This document shows, piece by piece, positions 17,727 to 26,308 of a DNA stretch of 64,000 nt. This DNA is from Pseudoclavibacter chungangensis (GTDB taxonomy: Bacteria > Actinomycetota > Actinomycetes > Actinomycetales > Microbacteriaceae), in contig NZ_JACCFV010000001.1 in NCBI RefSeq assembly GCF_013410545.1, positions 2,976,001-3,040,000 of the forward strand. The letters are read 5' to 3'. Position numbers and translations under genes: made by a program. The notes beneath the pieces were generated by a model. It was not told the DNA's origin and made no database searches. It saw only the letters and a program-made list of their open reading frames with translations. Numbering within the stretch: position 1 is the stretch's first letter; each line of letters begins with the position of its first letter.

Positions 17727-17921
17727 GAGACCTCTCCTTCCATCCAGAAAACCTTCGAGCGGGATATCCATTGACCGTAGCAGCGGCGCGCGGACGAATT
17801 CGGAGGATTATCAGGGAATTCTCACACTCGTCGCCGACACGCCGCAGAGACGGGGCACGAGTTGCGCATGTGCACAGGACTGATCCCGCGGGCCACGGAC
17901 ACCATTGGTCACGAACGCGTT

Positions 17922-17965
17922 CGAGGGCCCCGGCGATCCGTGATCGGATCGTGCCGGGGCCCTCG
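17922..17965 (-). terminator. Terminator of tRNA-Tyr
   Basis: A 13-bp outer stem (17922-17934 with 17953-17965) encloses a 6-bp inner stem (GATCCG with CGGATC). It starts 6 bp downstream of the tRNA 3' end. Confidence 0.75.
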
Positions 17966-17971
17966 TGGCGG

Positions 17972-18053
17972 TGGCGAGTGAGGGATTCGAACCCCCGAAG
18001 GCTGAGCCGTCTGATTTACAGTCAGATCCCTTTGGCCGCTAGGGTAACTCGCC
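17972..18053 (-). tRNA. tRNA-Tyr (anticodon GTA)
   Basis: An 82-nt class II cloverleaf. The acceptor stem is GGCGAGT with ACTCGCC, and the anticodon loop CTGTAAA gives GTA. There is a long variable arm (about ACGGCTCAGCCTTC), and the T-loop is TTCGAAT. It stands alone between the GlsB-type gene and yajQ. Confidence 0.94.
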
Positions 18054-18216
18054 GCATGCAGGCGCCAGGGCGCGAACGTGCAGCGACGAGCCTACCGGGC
18101 CGGACGCGGAATCGCGAAATCGGATGCGCACGGCCTGTCGCGGGCGGTACGCGTTCCGACTCCGGCACCGCGCGAGCCACCACACCCCCGACACGCCGCC
18201 CCGGTACGATCGGGCC

Positions 18217-18705
18217 ATGGCAGATGCAACGTTCGATGTCGTGAGCAAGGTCGACCACATGGAAGCGGAGAACGCCGTCAACCAGACCCGGAAGGAGATC
18301 GACCAGCGATACGACTTCAAGGGCACGGGCGCCTCGGTCGAGTGGTCCGGCGAGAAGATCCTCCTCAAGGCCTCGTCCGAGGAACGCGTCAAGGCCGTCC
18401 TCGACGTCCTGCAGACCAAGCTCATCAAGCGCGGCTTCTCGCTCAAGACCCTCGACTCGGGTGAGCCGTTCGCGTCCGGCAAGGAGTACCGCATCGAGTC
18501 GTCGCTCAAGGAGGGCATCGACCAGGCGAACGCGAAGAAGCTCTCGAAGCTCATCCGGGACGAGGCCCCGAAGTCGGTCAAGAGCCAGATCCAGGGTGAC
18601 GAGCTGCGTGTCCAGTCGAAGAGCCGCGACGACCTCCAGGAGACCATGCGCCTCCTGAAGTCGGCCGACGTCGACATCGACCTCCAGTTCGTCAACTTCC
18701 GCTGA
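18217..18705 (+). CDS. YajQ/DUF520 family nucleotide-binding protein
   Basis: A 162-residue protein with the family hallmarks 'FDVVSKVDHMEAENAVNQT', 'RYDFKGT', 'KRGFSLKTLDSGEP' and 'VKSQIQGDELRVQSKSRDDLQ'. It has a duplicated ferredoxin-like fold. YajQ homologues bind cyclic di-GMP or tRNA/nucleotides in other bacteria; the role in actinobacteria is unsettled. ATG 18217 is the first start giving the canonical N-terminus MADATFDVV. It lies 22 bp upstream of the cardiolipin synthase gene and the two may be co-transcribed. Confidence 0.93.
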   Translation: MADATFDVVSKVDHMEAENAVNQTRKEIDQRYDFKGTGASVEWSGEKILLKASSEERVKAVLDVLQTKLIKRGFSLKTLDSGEPFASGKEYRIESSLKEGIDQANAKKLSKLIRDEAPKSVKSQIQGDELRVQSKSRDDLQETMRLLKSADVDIDLQFVNFR

Positions 18706-18727
18706 CCCGGCTCCGACCCCCACGGCC

Positions 18728-20203
18728 GTGATCGACCCCGTCTCGTGGTTCTTCGACGCCCAGGGATGGGTGTCGATCGCCGTCTACGGGATCGGCGCCG
18801 CGATCATCCTCATCGCGATCGTCACGGTCCCGAACAACCGCCGTCCGACGACCGCGCTCGCATGGCTGTTCGCGGTCTATCTCATGCCCGGGCTCGGGCT
18901 CGTCCTCTTCTATCTGTTCGGCACCAACCAGCTGCCGACGCGCCGGCGACGCATGCAGGCCCAGGTCGACGATATCGTGCGCGAAGCGACCGCGGAGATC
19001 GACGAGTCGCACATGTCGCTCGACGACCCCGCGTGGTTCGGACAGCTCGTGCGCCTCAACCGCAACCTGACCGCGATCCCGCTCGCCGAGGACAACCGCC
19101 TCGAACTGCACTCGAGCTACAACCGCACGATCCGCACGATCGCCGACGAGCTCGACACCGCGACCGAGACGATCCACGTCCTCTTCTACGCGATGTCGTA
19201 CGACGAGATCACCGCCCCGTTCTTCGATGCCCTCGAACGTGCCGCCCGCCGCGGCGTCACCGTCCGGGTGCTCTACGACCACATCGGCTCCTTCCGCTAC
19301 CGCGGCTACCGCCGCATGAAGCAACGCCTGCGTGAGATCGGCTGCGAGTGGCACCCGACACTCTCCATCTGGCCCTGGCAGGGTGGCATCCAACGCATCG
19401 ACCTCCGCAACCACCGGAAGATCGTCGCGATCGACGGACGCGTCGCATACATGGGCTCGCAGAACCTCATCGCCCGCGACTACCACAAACGCGGATCGAA
19501 ACTGCAGTGGAAGGACCTGTCGCTTCGCATCGAGGGGCCCATGGCCGCCGGGGCGAACGCCGTCTTCATCTCCGACTGGTTCGGTGAGACGGGCGAACTC
19601 CTCGAACCGTCGGCACCCGAATGGGTACGGGCCGCCGGCGACCGCAGCGAGGGCTACGCGTGCCAGCTCGTCCCCTCCGGTCCCGGCTACGAGAACGAGA
19701 ACAACCTCCGCCTCTTCAACCAGGCGTTCTACTCCGCCGAGAAGCGCATCGTCATCGCGAGCCCCTACTTCGTGCCCGACGACTCGCTGCTCTACGCGAT
19801 CACGACGGCCGTGCAGCGCGGCGTCGAGGTCGAACTGTTCGTCGGCGAGATCGGCGACCAGTTCTTCGTCTACCACGCGCAGCGCTCGTATTACGAGGCC
19901 CTCCTGCGCGCGGGCGTGCGCATCTGGCTGTATCGGGCGCCCTACATCCTCCACTCGAAGCACTGCACGATCGACGACGCCGTCACCCTCATCGGTTCGA
20001 GCAACATGGACATGCGGTCGTTCACCCTCAATGCGGAGCTCATGCTCCTCGTGCACGGTTCCACGTTCGTCGACCGTGTGCGCGAGATCGAGAACGGCTA
20101 CCGGCAGCGCTCGCGCGAACTCACGCTCGCGGAATGGCTCGATCGGCCACTGCTCGGCCGGGCCGTCGACAACGTCGCTCGCCTCACGAGCGTGATCCAG
20201 TGA
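18728..20203 (+). CDS. cls: Cardiolipin synthase (phospholipase D type)
   Basis: A 491-residue membrane enzyme. Two N-terminal transmembrane segments (the PLDc_N region, about residues 15-65, with 'RRPTTALAWLFAVYLMPGLG') precede two phospholipase D domains. HKD motif 1 is 'NHRKIVAIDGRVAYMGSQN' (His about 229). Motif 2 is 'HSKHCTIDDAVTLIGSSNMD' (His about 409). It should condense phosphatidylglycerol to cardiolipin at the inner membrane. The GTG at 18728 fits the start of the first helix. Length and domain order are typical of bacterial ClsA. Confidence 0.93.
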   Translation: MIDPVSWFFDAQGWVSIAVYGIGAAIILIAIVTVPNNRRPTTALAWLFAVYLMPGLGLVLFYLFGTNQLPTRRRRMQAQVDDIVREATAEIDESHMSLDDPAWFGQLVRLNRNLTAIPLAEDNRLELHSSYNRTIRTIADELDTATETIHVLFYAMSYDEITAPFFDALERAARRGVTVRVLYDHIGSFRYRGYRRMKQRLREIGCEWHPTLSIWPWQGGIQRIDLRNHRKIVAIDGRVAYMGSQNLIARDYHKRGSKLQWKDLSLRIEGPMAAGANAVFISDWFGETGELLEPSAPEWVRAAGDRSEGYACQLVPSGPGYENENNLRLFNQAFYSAEKRIVIASPYFVPDDSLLYAITTAVQRGVEVELFVGEIGDQFFVYHAQRSYYEALLRAGVRIWLYRAPYILHSKHCTIDDAVTLIGSSNMDMRSFTLNAELMLLVHGSTFVDRVREIENGYRQRSRELTLAEWLDRPLLGRAVDNVARLTSVIQ

Positions 20204-20218
20204 GCGCCTGAGACGACG

Positions 20219-20785
20219 TCAGCGACGAACCGTGCCGCGCCCGAAGCGCAACACGTAGCCGTAGTCCGGGCCGAGCACCTCGTCCTCGTCGTCGAGGGCG
20301 CGCACGCGCGCATCCTCCCGCGGGTCGCCCTCCCCCGAACCACCGCAGCGCTCGGGTGGCGCCCCGAGCGTCTCCTCCACGAGTTCATCCGACGGCGCGA
20401 GTGCGCCGCTGAAGCTCGTGATCTGCAACACCCTGCCCCCGTGCAGCAGCGTGACGGAGTGCAGTGCGCACGATGGGAGCCGCACATCGACGCGCAGGCC
20501 GCCGTCCGACTTCGCGCGACGATCGATCGACACGTCGTCCTCGAACACCGCAACGACCGCCGCGTCGACCTCGTTGGGGTCGAACTGCCCCGCTCGGGGC
20601 GGCAGCTCCACGACGAGCCGCTGGACGGCGTGATCCTCACCCTCGGGATCAACGAACCACCCGACGCGGGACGTCGGGGCAGCACCGGTCGACGCGAAGT
20701 CACCGAGCAATGCCGACACGACCGACGACTGACGCTTGCGCAGCCGAAGGATCGCACGCGCCCTGCGCGACTCCACATCGCCCAC
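20219..20785 (-). CDS. Hypothetical protein, 188 aa
   Basis: A soluble protein of unknown function. It begins MGDVESRRARAILRLRKRQ, and its middle part has regular beta/alpha alternation ('GWFVDPEGEDHAVQRLVVELP', 'LRVDVRLPSCALHSVTLLHGGRV'). The C-terminal region is acidic and ends 'LRFGRGTVRR'. GTG 20785 is chosen because GGGGAGG lies just upstream; a further start at 20857 is possible but gives a highly basic leader. It is convergent with cardiolipin synthase, with only 15 bp between stops. I do not recognise a family. Confidence 0.55.
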   Translation of the reverse strand: MGDVESRRARAILRLRKRQSSVVSALLGDFASTGAAPTSRVGWFVDPEGEDHAVQRLVVELPPRAGQFDPNEVDAAVVAVFEDDVSIDRRAKSDGGLRVDVRLPSCALHSVTLLHGGRVLQITSFSGALAPSDELVEETLGAPPERCGGSGEGDPREDARVRALDDEDEVLGPDYGYVLRFGRGTVRR

Positions 20786-20989
20786 CGGAGACCTCCCCCT
20801 CGTCGCACGGCGAACGGCCCGAAACCCGCCTCGGAAGCGATCGCTGCGCAAACGCACTAGCCAAAGACGGGGCAGTACCCCACCACACCTTATGGTATGG
20901 CCGCGCTGACGCCGGAATCCGATTGTCCACAGCCCACGAACGCACGAGCGGGGCCGGAATCCACACGTGGAATCAGGCCCCGAGAATGG

Positions 20990-21073
20990 TTCAGCCGGCG
21001 GCGGAGCTCCCCCAGAAACACGCCAAGGTCGCGACAGACCTTTGAATTGGCGCGGCCCCTGCCGCCGGCTGAA
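20990..21073. other. Nested inverted repeats in the 403-bp gene-free gap before fprA
   Basis: The stretch 20786-21188 contains no credible gene but is rich in secondary structure. Outer arms TTCAGCCGGCGGC (20990-21002) and GCCGCCGGCTGAA (21061-21073) pair perfectly over 13 bp. Inside them CGCCAA/TTGGCG and AGGTC/GACCT form an inner helix. A further near-perfect hairpin (GAGTGTGAAG with CTTCGCACTC) lies at about 21080-21106, and a weaker one at about 20950-20980. It could be a structured RNA, the 3' UTR of fprA or a small element remnant; I cannot tell which. Confidence 0.4.
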
Positions 21074-21188
21074 GCGAGTGGAGTGTGAAGTCCTGAGCTT
21101 CGCACTCGGTTACGCTCTCTGCGCGTGAGTTGAGCCTATGACACCCGTGCCGTCACTGCGTATGGGGAGAACTCCCCACGCCATAACA

Positions 21189-22574
21189 TCATCCCTGAAA
21201 CCCCGAGTCGCCCGAGTTCGCGCGGGAGACGCGGACCATCTCGCTCCGATCGACGACCTTGATCCGCTCCCGCCCCTCGGGCTGCCCGAGACCGATCTCG
21301 TGCGCATCGAGGCGGTGCCACCCGTCGAGATCGGTCCACTCGACCCCGCGGGCGCGCAGCAGCTCGACGACGGACGCCTCGTCGGGCTCCTCGGGAGTCC
21401 ACCACGTCGACTCGTCGGCGACCAGATGCTGCACCGTCTCCATCGCATCCGACTTCGTGTGCCCGATGAGCCCGACCGGCCCACGCTTGATCCACCCCGT
21501 CGCGTACAACCCGTGCACCTGCTCACCGTGCTCGTCGACGACACGTCCGCCCTCGTTGCGGATGACGCCCCGAAGCTCGTCGAACGGCACGCCCGCGAGC
21601 GGCGAACCGAAGTACCCGACCGCGCGGTACACGGCCTGCACCGGGACGTCACGGAACTCCCCCGTCCCCTCGACGCCACCCGAACCGACCGGCTCGGTGC
21701 GCTCGATGCGCAATGCGCTCACGCGACCGTCCTCCGTCAGCACCTCGTCGGGTCGCGAGTAGAAGTGCAGGTGGATGCGCCGGGACGCGGTGTTCTCCCC
21801 TGCCTCGGCACGCTTTCGCCACGTGCCGAAGATGCGGTCGATGACCATGAGCTGCTTGTTGGCCTTCGCCTCGTCCGCCGCCGACGGATCGCGATCGAAG
21901 TCGGCCTCGTCGACGAGCACGTCGACGTCCGGCACCTCGCCCAGCTCGCGCAGCTCGAGCGGCGTGAACTTCACCTGGTGCGGCCCCCGACGACCGAACA
22001 CGTGCACGTCGGTCACGGGGTTCGCCTTCAACCCCTCGTACACGTTCGCGGGGATCTCGGTCGGCAACATGTTGTCCGCATGCTTGGCGAGCACGCGCGC
22101 GATGTCGAGGGCGACGTTCCCGTTCCCGACGACCGCGATCGACTCGGCCTCGAGCGGCCAGGTCCGCGGCGCGTCGGGGTGCCCGTCGTACCAGTTCACG
22201 AAGTCCGCCGCACCGTAGCTGCCCGCCGCCTCGATCCCCGGGATGTCGAGCGGAGCGTCACGGATGGCGCCCGTCGCGAAGATGACGGCGTGGTAGTGCC
22301 GACGCAGATCGTCGAGCGTGAGATCGGTGCCGATGTCGACGTTGCCGAACACCCGGATGTCGCCCGAGTCGAGCACCTCGCGCAGCGCGCGGATGATGCC
22401 CTTGATACGGGGGTGATCGGGGGCGACACCGTATCGGACGAGTCCGTACGGGGCGGGCAGCCGATCGAACAGATCGATCGACACGTCGAACGAGCGCTCC
22501 GCCTTCAACAGGATGTCGGCGGCGTACGTGCCCGCCGGGCCTGCTCCGATGATGGCAAGGCGCAGCTTCGTCAT
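21189..22574 (-). CDS. fprA: FAD-dependent ferredoxin-NADP+ reductase, FprA type
   Basis: A 461-residue adrenodoxin-reductase-like flavoprotein. The FAD-binding N-terminus reads MTKLRLAIIGAGPAGTYAAD, followed by 'PYGLVRYGVAPDHPRIKGI'. The NADP site has 'VVGNGNVALDIARVL', then 'VFGRRGPHQVKFTPLELRELG', and the C-terminus has 'GWIKRGPVGLIGHTKSDAMETV'. It moves electrons between NADPH and ferredoxin. The ATG at 22574 has AGGAGG upstream. It lies 42 bp downstream of the polyprenyl synthase gene on the same strand. Such reductases could supply ferredoxin for Rieske-type oxygenases, but this gene sits with the menaquinone genes and looks housekeeping. Confidence 0.93.
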   Translation of the reverse strand: MTKLRLAIIGAGPAGTYAADILLKAERSFDVSIDLFDRLPAPYGLVRYGVAPDHPRIKGIIRALREVLDSGDIRVFGNVDIGTDLTLDDLRRHYHAVIFATGAIRDAPLDIPGIEAAGSYGAADFVNWYDGHPDAPRTWPLEAESIAVVGNGNVALDIARVLAKHADNMLPTEIPANVYEGLKANPVTDVHVFGRRGPHQVKFTPLELRELGEVPDVDVLVDEADFDRDPSAADEAKANKQLMVIDRIFGTWRKRAEAGENTASRRIHLHFYSRPDEVLTEDGRVSALRIERTEPVGSGGVEGTGEFRDVPVQAVYRAVGYFGSPLAGVPFDELRGVIRNEGGRVVDEHGEQVHGLYATGWIKRGPVGLIGHTKSDAMETVQHLVADESTWWTPEEPDEASVVELLRARGVEWTDLDGWHRLDAHEIGLGQPEGRERIKVVDRSEMVRVSRANSGDSGFQG

Positions 22575-22616
22575 GGGTCCTCCTGGATCGTGTTCGCGCG
22601 GCGGGGTGCCGGCGGC

Positions 22617-23693
22617 TCAGCGGTCGCGGGCGACGACGTCGCCCGCGAAACGGATGAGCGCATCGGTCACTGCGCCGTCGGGAAGCGGGGCGAGCGCGGC
22701 GATCGCGCGATCCACCCATGCGGAGGCCTCGTCGGTCGTGGCCCTGGTCACGTCGTGCGCCCGGAGTTCCGCGACGATCGCCGCGACCTGCGGGTCCTCC
22801 GCGTCCGCTCCCGCGACACGGGTCCGGATGCGCTCCAGCAGCTCGGCCGCGGCGGGATCCTCGTCGGCGCGACGCTCGAGCAACAGCACGGGGAGGGTCT
22901 CGACACCCGCCCGGAGGTCCGTCCCGGCGACCTTGCCCGTCGCCTCGCGGTCGGCCGAGAGGTCGATCACGTCGTCCGCGATCTGGAACGCCACGCCGAT
23001 CGCCTCGCCGTACGCGGCGAGCGCCGCGACGACCTCGTCGTCCGCGCCGGAGGCCATGCCGCCGAACTGCGCGGCGGCCGCGATGAGCGAGCCGGTCTTG
23101 TCGGCGAGCACCTGGACGTAGTGCTCGACGCGGTCCTCCCCCTCGCGCGGCCCGACCGTCTCACGCATCTGCCCGAGCACGAGGCGCTCGAACGTGCGGG
23201 ACTGGAGCCGGATGTAGACGGGACCGAGCTCGGTGAAGATGAGGCTCGAGCGGGCGAACAGCAGATCGCCCGCGAGGATCGCGATGGAGTTGCCCCAATT
23301 GAGGTGGGCCGCCGTGACGCCGCGGCGCAGATCCGCCTCGTCCATGACGTCGTCGTGGTAGAGCGACGCGAGGTGCGTGATCTCCACCGCCGCGGCCGCC
23401 GTGATCGCGTCGTCGGAGACGGGGTTCGGCCCCGTGTGCGAGGTCAGCAGCGTGAGCATGGGGCGCATGCGCTTGCCGCCCGCGATCATGAGGTGCGAGG
23501 TCACGACGTCGGCGACCTCGTCCGCGAAGTGCACCTCGCGGTGCAGCAGCTCCTCGACCCGTTCGAGCCCGTGTTCGATGGACTCCCGCAGCTCGGTCTC
23601 GTCGGGCCCCTGGAACAGGGAACCGGCCACCCCGGATCGAACGATGCCGCGTGACGGGCGGCGCTGTTCGGTGCTGGGCTGCTTCACGCGCAT
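22617..23693 (-). CDS. Long-chain polyprenyl diphosphate synthase (menaquinone side chain)
   Basis: A 358-residue trans-prenyltransferase. The first Asp-rich motif is within 'LASLYHDDVMDEADLRRG', the second is 'FQIADDVIDL', and 'GGKRMRPML' is the conserved allylic-substrate region. It should build the isoprenoid tail added by MenA. Chain length depends on residues before the first Asp motif and cannot be fixed here; hepta- to decaprenyl is usual in actinobacteria. ATG 23693 (MRVKQPSTEQ) follows AGGAGAC. Upstream frames are read-through into menG and are rejected. Its position next to menG supports the role. Confidence 0.88.
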   Translation of the reverse strand: MRVKQPSTEQRRPSRGIVRSGVAGSLFQGPDETELRESIEHGLERVEELLHREVHFADEVADVVTSHLMIAGGKRMRPMLTLLTSHTGPNPVSDDAITAAAAVEITHLASLYHDDVMDEADLRRGVTAAHLNWGNSIAILAGDLLFARSSLIFTELGPVYIRLQSRTFERLVLGQMRETVGPREGEDRVEHYVQVLADKTGSLIAAAAQFGGMASGADDEVVAALAAYGEAIGVAFQIADDVIDLSADREATGKVAGTDLRAGVETLPVLLLERRADEDPAAAELLERIRTRVAGADAEDPQVAAIVAELRAHDVTRATTDEASAWVDRAIAALAPLPDGAVTDALIRFAGDVVARDR

Positions 23694-23755
23694 CGTCTCC
23701 TGATGTGGCTGTGGGTGTCCCGGCACCGCGCCGGGATCTGAACCGTCGACCGGGG

Positions 23756-24466
23756 TCATGCCCCAGTGGGCACGAAGCCCTTGTGCAGCGCCGCGATCCC
23801 CGACGAGAGGTTCCGGTACTTCACGCGCTCGAACCCGGCACCGCGGAGCCAGGCGGCGAGCGTCGGCTGATCGGGCCATGCCTGGATGGTCTCGTGGAGG
23901 TACTCGTAGGCCTCGGGGTCGGACGACACGAGCCGCACCACGAGCGGCATGAGCGTGGCCATGTAGACGTCGTAGCCCACACGCACAACCGGGTTCGTGA
24001 CGGTCGAGAACTCGCTCACGACGATGCGACCACCCGGCTTCGTCACGCGCCGCATCTCGGCGAGCGCGAGCTTCGGCTGCTGCACGTTGCGCAGCCCGAA
24101 GCTGATCGTCGTCGCGTCGAAGGTGCCGTCCTCGAAGGGCAGCTGCGTCGCGTCACCGTGCACGAACGTGATCCCGGCGTCGCCGCCGTGACGACGCACG
24201 CCCTCCTCGAGCATGCCGTGTGAGAAGTCGAGCGCGGTGACCTTCGCGCCGTCCTCCGCGAACAGGGCCGACATCGTGCCCGTCCCCGCAGCGACGTCGA
24301 GCACGCGCTCGCCCGGCCGCGCCTTGACCGCGAGCCGCGTCTGTCGACGCCAGAGGGGGGCGGCACCGAGGCTCAGGACGTCGTTCGTGCGGTCGTAGTG
24401 GGTCGACACGCGGTCAAACATCGCGGACACCTGGCTCGGGCGCTTCTCAAGGTCGGCTTTCGTCAC
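23756..24466 (-). CDS. menG: Demethylmenaquinone methyltransferase
   Basis: A 236-residue SAM-dependent methyltransferase of the UbiE/MenG family. Visible motifs are 'MFDRVSTHYDRTNDVLSLG' (family N-terminus), 'VLDVAAGTGTMSALF' (SAM motif I), 'GDATQLPFEDGTFDATTISFGLRNV' and 'EMRRVTKPGGRIVVSEFS'. It performs the last step of menaquinone synthesis. I chose GTG 24466, giving MTKADLEKRPSQV, because AGGA lies about eight bases upstream; the ATG at 24475 has no room for an RBS. It is divergent from menF and upstream of the polyprenyl synthase. Confidence 0.92.
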   Translation of the reverse strand: MTKADLEKRPSQVSAMFDRVSTHYDRTNDVLSLGAAPLWRRQTRLAVKARPGERVLDVAAGTGTMSALFAEDGAKVTALDFSHGMLEEGVRRHGGDAGITFVHGDATQLPFEDGTFDATTISFGLRNVQQPKLALAEMRRVTKPGGRIVVSEFSTVTNPVVRVGYDVYMATLMPLVVRLVSSDPEAYEYLHETIQAWPDQPTLAAWLRGAGFERVKYRNLSSGIAALHKGFVPTGA

Positions 24467-24664
24467 ATCGCACATCCTACGCGGGCGGGCGGCCGCGGGG
24501 TCTGTCGCCCGGCCGATCAGCGGCTGTCCCACGGGTGACCGTCCCGACGCCGCCGCCACGGTCACCGCACACGCACGTGGGACGCGTCGTGACGGTCACG
24601 TACGCGCCACACGCCCACCGTCCGTCCGGACGGCTGCGGCCCGGCCGGGCGATACCCTCGGAGC

Positions 24665-25930
24665 ATGTCGCGCCCCGATCCGATCCGCCTGCGCGCGCGA
24701 ACCGTCGAGATCGACGACCCAGGAGCGCTGCTCACCCGCGCCGATCCCGCATCGCCGACCGTCTGGTCGCGGCGCGGCGAAGGGCTCGTCGGTCTCGGTA
24801 CCGCGTGGCGGGGCGAATCCCACGGCCCCGAGCGCATCGCCACCGCGACGCGCGCGTGGAACGCGCTCACCGCGCGCGCCGAGGTCGACGACGAGGCCGG
24901 CCTCATCGGCTCGGGTCTCGTCGCGCTCGGCGCCATCGCCTTCTCCGGCAGATCGCGGGCGCCGAGCGTGCTCGAGGTGCCCGCGACCGTCGTCGGACGT
25001 CGCGGCGGACGCGGATTCCTCACGGCCGTGACGGCGGACGGTTCGGAGCCCGTTCCGCAGCTCCCGCAGCGCACCGCGACGGGCACGGACGCGTCGACCG
25101 CGTTCGTCGACGGCCGCATGACCCCGGACGCGCACCGCCGCGCCGTCGAGGAGGCGATCGCGCTCATCCGGTCCGGTGAGCTGTCGAAGATCGTCCTCGC
25201 CCGTGACCTCGTGGGCAGGATCCCCGTGGACGCCGACCGGCGCACCGCGATCGCCCGACTCGAGGCCGCCTACCCCGAGTGCTGGACCTTCGCGATCGAC
25301 GGCATGACGGGCGCGAGCCCCGAGACGCTCGTCCGATCCCTCGGTCGGCAGGTCGCCGCGCGCGTCCTCGCGGGCACGTCACCGCGAGGGGCCGACGCGG
25401 ACGAGGACGCGCACCTCGAGCACGCACTCCTCGACAGCGCGAAGAACCGACGCGAGCACCGCTACGCGGTCGACAGTGCGCTCGCGTCGCTCGCGCGCCT
25501 CGACGCCCAGGACGACCCCGGCTCCGGACTGACCTCGAGCCGGGAGCCGTTCACCCTCGCGCTCCCCAACGTGTGGCACCTCGCGAGCGACATCCGCGGC
25601 ACCCTGCCACCCGGTCTGGGCGTGCTCGATCTCGTCGGCGCCCTGCACCCGACGGCCGCCGTCGGCGGCACGCCGACCCCGCTCGCGGTCGACGCGATCG
25701 ATCGGCTCGAACCGTTCGACCGACGACGCTATGCGGGACCCGTCGGTTGGGTCGGCGCGAACGGCGACGGCGAGTGGGCGATCGCGCTCCGCTCGGCGGA
25801 GGTGCGTCCCGACGGGACCGTGACGGCGTTCGCGGGGGGCGGCATCGTGGGGGAATCCGACGCGTCCGACGAGTACGACGAGACGGAACTGAAATTCCGT
25901 CCGATCGTCGAGGCGTTCGCTCCGCGCTGA
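24665..25930 (+). CDS. menF: Isochorismate synthase
   Basis: A 421-residue chorismate-binding enzyme that converts chorismate to isochorismate, the first committed step to menaquinone. Family motifs are 'SGELSKIVLARDL' (catalytic Lys), 'GASPETLVR', 'LAGTSPRGADADED', 'NVWHLASDIRG', 'LHPTAAVGGTPT' and the C-terminal 'GGGIVGESDASDEYDETELKFRP' region with the Mg2+ ligand Glu residues. ATG 24665 gives a full-length protein. It is divergent from menG and closed by the long hairpin at 26017. A salicylate or siderophore role is conceivable but the men neighbourhood argues against it. Confidence 0.9.
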   Translation: MSRPDPIRLRARTVEIDDPGALLTRADPASPTVWSRRGEGLVGLGTAWRGESHGPERIATATRAWNALTARAEVDDEAGLIGSGLVALGAIAFSGRSRAPSVLEVPATVVGRRGGRGFLTAVTADGSEPVPQLPQRTATGTDASTAFVDGRMTPDAHRRAVEEAIALIRSGELSKIVLARDLVGRIPVDADRRTAIARLEAAYPECWTFAIDGMTGASPETLVRSLGRQVAARVLAGTSPRGADADEDAHLEHALLDSAKNRREHRYAVDSALASLARLDAQDDPGSGLTSSREPFTLALPNVWHLASDIRGTLPPGLGVLDLVGALHPTAAVGGTPTPLAVDAIDRLEPFDRRRYAGPVGWVGANGDGEWAIALRSAEVRPDGTVTAFAGGGIVGESDASDEYDETELKFRPIVEAFAPR

Positions 25931-25934
25931 CACC

Positions 25935-25999
25935 CCAGGCTGACGCGCCAGGCTGACGCGCCAGGCTGACGCGCCAGGCTGACGCGCCAGGCTGACGCC
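25935..25999. repeat. Five tandem 13-bp repeats after menF
   Basis: The unit CCAGGCTGACGCG is repeated five times head to tail (25935, 25948, 25961, 25974, 25987; only the last base differs in the final copy). The array starts four bases after the menF stop codon. A 13-bp period cannot keep a reading frame, so it is non-coding. It is probably a slippage-generated array. Confidence 0.9.
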
Positions 26000-26016
26000 C
26001 CGCCGCGCTGCGCAAA

Positions 26017-26067
26017 AAGCCGGGTTGTTGCTACCGGGCCCGGGGCCCGGTAGCAACAACCCGGCTT
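26017..26067. terminator. Very long perfect hairpin between menF and ppk2
   Basis: A 24-bp perfect stem (26017-26040 with 26044-26067) with a 3-nt loop. It is preceded by AAA and followed by TCTT, so it can end transcription from menF and, on the other strand, from ppk2. The 378-bp gap 25931-26308 holds this hairpin and two repeat arrays and no gene. Confidence 0.85.
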
Positions 26068-26130
26068 CTTGCGTCGCGGATCAGGCTCCGGCTCCGGCAC
26101 GACCTCGGTCCGCTCGCGCGGCGGGGATGC

Positions 26131-26221
26131 GCAGCACCGTGACCGCAGCACCGGCACCGCACGTGACCGCAGCAACGGCACCGCAGTACCGGCACCGCAC
26201 GTGATCGCAGCAGCGGCACCG
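26131..26221. repeat. Imperfect GC-rich repeats upstream of the ppk2 stop
   Basis: Repeated blocks of the type GACCGCAGCACCGGCACCGC, each followed by ACGT, occur about three times (around 26141, 26165 and 26203), with one unit carrying an inserted 'AGTACCGGCACCGC'. No gene is seen here. It looks like slippage-prone low-complexity DNA. Confidence 0.6.
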
Positions 26222-26308
26222 CGGCGCGGTGACCGCCGCACGCCGATCCGGGCGTGGTGACCGCAGCGGGGTCTGCTGTCGGCTCGGCCGGGGTCGGGCC
26301 CGGAGCAG

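Noticed and set aside
26017..26067. Phage or plasmid attachment site suggested by the long perfect palindrome
   Set aside because: It lies between convergent genes, has a 3-nt loop and no integrase is nearby; terminator function explains it.
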